A stretch of DNA of 15,595 nucleotides. Source: an uncultured Campylobacter sp. (GTDB lineage: Bacteria; Campylobacterota; Campylobacteria; Campylobacterales; Campylobacteraceae). The position numbers and the translations under genes were made by a program. Below the pieces are notes generated by a model, which saw nothing but the letters and a program-made list of their open reading frames with translations, was not told the origin of the DNA and ran no database searches. The stretch is taken from the NCBI RefSeq assembly GCF_938045595.1, contig NZ_CALIBB010000200.1, forward strand, positions 1-15,595. The letters are read 5' to 3'. This document shows, piece by piece, positions 13,583 through 15,595 of this stretch (position 1 is the stretch's first letter; the number at the start of each line of letters is the position of its first letter).

Positions 13583-14071
13583 ATGAAAAGACTTGCTATC
13601 GCATTTTCAGGCCCTTCCAACAGCGGCAAAACGACGCTAATTTGCAAGATCGCTAAAATTTTTATCGCAAGCGGCCTGCGAACTGCGATCGTAAAGCACG
13701 ATCCGGGCGATAAGGCGCGCTTTGACGTAGAGGGCAAGGACAGCGCCAAATTTAGCGAGCTCGGCGCCGAGACCGTCGTGATGAGCCCGACGCGGACGAG
13801 CTATTTTTCGCAGCGCTGTATGCAAATCGATGAGGTCGTGCGGATGCTAGGCGAGTTTGATATCTTGCTCGTAGAGGGGCTAAAGACGCTGCCGCTGCCG
13901 CGCATAAGCCTATTTCGCGGCAGGATCGATCCGGCGTATCTGCCATTTTCGGACGCGATCGCTTCAAATTTAAGCGGCGAGCAGATGGATAAATTTTGCC
14001 CGGTAAATTTCGACATCAACGATGCTGTGGGCATTAGCGAATGGATCTTAAAAAACGCCAAAAAAATGTAA
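13583..14071 (+). CDS. mobB: MobB, molybdopterin-guanine dinucleotide biosynthesis GTPase/adaptor
   Basis: MobB is a P-loop GTP-binding protein that assists MobA in attaching GMP to molybdopterin, giving the cofactor used by enzymes such as formate dehydrogenase and nitrate reductase. Walker A is GPSNSGKTT (10-18). The family's VKHD...FDVEGKDS stretch spans 37-54, and LLVEGLK (95-101) is the conserved Walker-B-side motif. Its 162 residues are normal. The ribosome site is weak (GGATT). It starts a unit with fbp 9 bases downstream. Confidence 0.93.
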   Translation: MKRLAIAFSGPSNSGKTTLICKIAKIFIASGLRTAIVKHDPGDKARFDVEGKDSAKFSELGAETVVMSPTRTSYFSQRCMQIDEVVRMLGEFDILLVEGLKTLPLPRISLFRGRIDPAYLPFSDAIASNLSGEQMDKFCPVNFDINDAVGISEWILKNAKKM

Positions 14072-14080
14072 AGGAATAAA

Positions 14081-14929
14081 ATGCAAGAGATCGTAAAATC
14101 AATCCAAAATATCGCGCTACAAATCGCCGAGGAGCTGAAATACGCGGACTTCGGCTACACCGATCATCACAACAGCACGGGCGATACGCAGCTCAAACTC
14201 GACGTAAAAAGCGACGCCATAATCGAGGCGGAATTTCGCAAAAATCCGCTCGTGCGCGCCCTAATCAGCGAGGAGAAAGATGAAATTTTAACGCTGCGAG
14301 AGGATGCGCGCCTAATCGTCGCTTACGATCCGCTCGACGGCTCGAGCTTGGTGGATGTAAATTTCGCCGTGGGCTCGATATTTGGCATCTACGAGGATGA
14401 AATTTCGCCCGCAAACTTAAAAGCGGCGATCTATTGCATCTACGGGCCGCGCCTTGAGATGGTCGTTTGCGAGGACGCGCCGAAGCTTTATCGCCTAAAT
14501 CGCGAGGGCAAATTTAGCTTCATAAAAGACCTGCGCCTAAGCGAAAAAGGCAAACTAAACGCCACGGGTGCGACGCAAAAGGGCTGGAGCGATCCGCACC
14601 GAAAGCTCGTGCGGGCGCTGTTTGATGAGGGCTATCGCCTGCGATACAGCGGCGCGATGGTAAGCGATCTGCATCAAATTTTATTAAAAGGCGGCGGACT
14701 TTTCAGCTACCCCGCTACCAGCGATCATCCGCGCGGCAAGCTTCGAGTAACCTTCGAAGTGCTGCCGTTTGCGTTCATCTTCGAGCGCGCCGGAGGCGCC
14801 ACCAGCGACGGCGCGAATGGCTCGCTTTTGCAGCTTAAAATTGAGAAAATCCACCAAAGCAGCCCTTGCTTTTTCGGCTCGAAGTACGAGATCGCGAAGA
14901 TGCATGAAATTTACGGCGGGAAAAACTGA
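14081..14929 (+). CDS. fbp: Fructose-1,6-bisphosphatase, class I
   Basis: It removes the 1-phosphate of fructose-1,6-bisphosphate in the cytosol, the committing step of gluconeogenesis. This is essential for organisms that, like most campylobacters, build sugars from amino and organic acids. Metal ligands are visible in SEEKDE (E64, E65) and DPLDGSS (83-89), with E235 in FERAGGATSDG. The substrate-binding segments GAMVSD (191-196) and GKLRVTFE (219-226, K220) are present. At 282 residues it is a little shorter than the 330-residue E. coli enzyme, typical for this group. AAAGGA stands five bases before the ATG. Its stop overlaps the next start (TGATG). Confidence 0.97.
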   Translation: MQEIVKSIQNIALQIAEELKYADFGYTDHHNSTGDTQLKLDVKSDAIIEAEFRKNPLVRALISEEKDEILTLREDARLIVAYDPLDGSSLVDVNFAVGSIFGIYEDEISPANLKAAIYCIYGPRLEMVVCEDAPKLYRLNREGKFSFIKDLRLSEKGKLNATGATQKGWSDPHRKLVRALFDEGYRLRYSGAMVSDLHQILLKGGGLFSYPATSDHPRGKLRVTFEVLPFAFIFERAGGATSDGANGSLLQLKIEKIHQSSPCFFGSKYEIAKMHEIYGGKN

Positions 14930-15138
14930 TGGCGGATACCGAGGTCGCCGCGCCGCGCGACGTTTACGACGAAATTTTAGATAAAAGCTTAGCCGCGCTG
15001 CAGGCATGCCAGGCCGAGCATAACCTCACCAGCTGCCTGGAGTGCGAGAAGCTGCTGGATTGCGCGGTGCGCGATAAATACGTCAAGGCGGTTTATGAGA
15101 GCATGTCGCACGGCGCGACGGGGGATTTTTCGTTTTAA
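14929..15138 (+). CDS. Small four-cysteine conserved protein
   Basis: 69 residues, coupled to fbp through a TGATG overlap. It carries C27, C36, C39 and C45 (C-x8-C-x2-C-x5-C), then the conserved-looking RDKYVKAVYESMSHG and a DFSF end. The spacing could bind zinc or an Fe-S cluster, or be structural; this is inference. A similar small gene follows fbp in C. jejuni (Cj0839c, from memory), so it is probably a conserved epsilonproteobacterial protein of unknown function. No signal peptide or membrane segment is present. Confidence 0.85.
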   Translation: MADTEVAAPRDVYDEILDKSLAALQACQAEHNLTSCLECEKLLDCAVRDKYVKAVYESMSHGATGDFSF

Positions 15139-15181
15139 ATTTAGCTATTGCGATCGCGGAATTTTACGAAGCAGACTGCTT

Positions 15182-15218
15182 AAAGCTCTTGCCTCGCGGA
15201 TTTCACGAAGCGAGCTTT
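15182..15218 (+). terminator. Hairpin, candidate terminator of the mobB-fbp unit
   Basis: AAAGCTC (15182-15188) pairs with GAGCTTT (15212-15218). Inside it GCCTCG (15191-15196) pairs with CGAAGC (15206-15211) apart from one mismatch, with a two-base bulge and a nine-base loop. It lies 44 bases after the last stop codon, a sensible place for transcript end formation. No T-run follows, so it could instead be a processing or stability hairpin. Confidence 0.4.
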
Positions 15219-15540
15219 GCGCGCAAAATCTCTGCAAACCAAGCTGCGGCGCGGAATTTGCTCTGCGGCGCAGATTTAATCCAGCGGCGCGCAGGTTCTT
15301 GCTTTGCAGTGTAAAATTTGCCCCGCTGCGAAACGATAAAATTTACGGCGCGATTTGGCGTTGCGGCGGAGTCTGCTCTGCGGTACGTCTGTTTTGCGGG
15401 GCAGGTTTTGGAGTACATCTGTTTTGCGGCGGCCGATAAAATTTAAAAAGAGGGCGTAGCCAAATTGCGAGCGTGCGGCTAAATTTAAAGAGGGCAAACG
15501 ATTAAATTTCAGGCGCCGCGGCTGGATTTTAAAATTTATG

Positions 15541-15584
15541 GATAAAATTTTAAAGCGCGAAATTTCGCTTCGCAAAATTTTATC
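15541..15584. repeat. Inverted repeat near the window edge
   Basis: GATAAAATTTT (15541-15551) is a perfect 11-base inverted match to AAAATTTTATC (15574-15584). The enclosed part is itself palindromic (GCGAAATTTCGC, 15557-15568). It could be a bidirectional terminator or an operator before the next gene. The high local frequency of AAAATTTT raises the chance rate. Confidence 0.45.
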
Positions 15585-15595
15585 TGCGATCATGG

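Larger units (their letters stand above)
15139..15595. other. Gene-free, repeat-prone stretch after the fbp unit
   Basis: 457 bases to the window edge. Frames are open on both strands, but none has a good ribosome site or protein-like composition. It contains a hairpin at 15182-15218, a 17-base direct repeat with one mismatch (15383-15399 and 15413-15429), recurring CTGCGG/TTGCGG words, many AAATTT words, and a strong inverted repeat at 15541-15584. It may hold the leader of the next gene; ATCATGG at the very end is unresolved. Confidence 0.6.

Noticed and set aside
13637..14061. Minus-strand frames over mobB
   Set aside because: Opposite a clear P-loop protein; no ribosome site and no family features.
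15095..15439. Plus-strand frame extending past the four-cysteine gene
   Set aside because: It overlaps that gene out of frame, and its Arg/Cys/Phe-rich composition is not protein-like.
15276..15593. 105-residue minus-strand frame with a repeated RKTDV piece
   Set aside because: The repeat simply translates the 17-base DNA direct repeat. Composition is shadow-like and no ribosome site precedes it. It remains a weak possibility only.

Overview
The window looks like chromosomal DNA from a Campylobacter with relatively high GC for the genus. An oral species of the C. gracilis/rectus/showae kind is my inference; the species cannot be proved from here. The evidence is the protein families (a short GluRS of the MYRFAPSPTGDMHIGN type, Slt, a MobB-Fbp pair, a small four-cysteine protein), extended T-rich promoters ending in GnTATAAT-like boxes, bacterial N-glycosylation sequons, and a very dense AAATTT/AAAATTTT word. 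From memory, the order gltX - yggT - slt - lipoprotein - mobB - fbp - small protein, with psd and a metallophosphoesterase on the other side of gltX, matches the C. jejuni Cj0839c-Cj0847 neighbourhood, so most of the window is ordinary core genome.

Layout. Minus strand, 1-7714: the first codons of an unidentified gene; a secreted, AT-rich protein with seven D/E-x-N-x-S/T sequons; a pseudopilin-priA pair behind its own promoter; and a mscL - Crp/Fnr regulator - membrane phosphoesterase - psd operon. Plus strand, 7829-about 11609: the tightly overlapping gltX - yggT - slt operon, then one or two small hypotheticals and a candidate terminator. Minus strand, 11995-13483: a lipoprotein followed by an uncharacterised protein that starts MGYDISYH. 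Plus strand, 13583-15138: mobB - fbp - four-cysteine small protein. Gene-free stretches are 11610-11994 and 15139-15595.

Functions. The psd/phosphoesterase/mscL group concerns membrane lipid and membrane tension. gltX probably supplies Glu-tRNA, possibly misacylated Glu-tRNA(Gln). Slt remodels peptidoglycan. MobB supports molybdenum cofactor enzymes and Fbp supports gluconeogenesis. The pseudopilin beside PriA hints at a link between DNA handling and a pilus-type machine, but this is only context.

What stands out. (1) PriA carries about 210 extra residues encoded by a degenerate 18-bp repeat that gives a hexapeptide period ending in Q-N-S, plus a second insert of about 110 residues near the C-terminus. 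(2) Psd and the MGYDISYH protein carry their own unrelated-looking low-complexity segments, so coding-sequence inflation seems to be a habit of this genome. (3) The AT-rich gene at the left edge encodes a predicted hyper-glycosylated secreted protein that includes the DQNAT sequon. I found no CRISPR array, insertion sequence, tRNA, rRNA or recognisable defence system, and I do not claim a complete new system.
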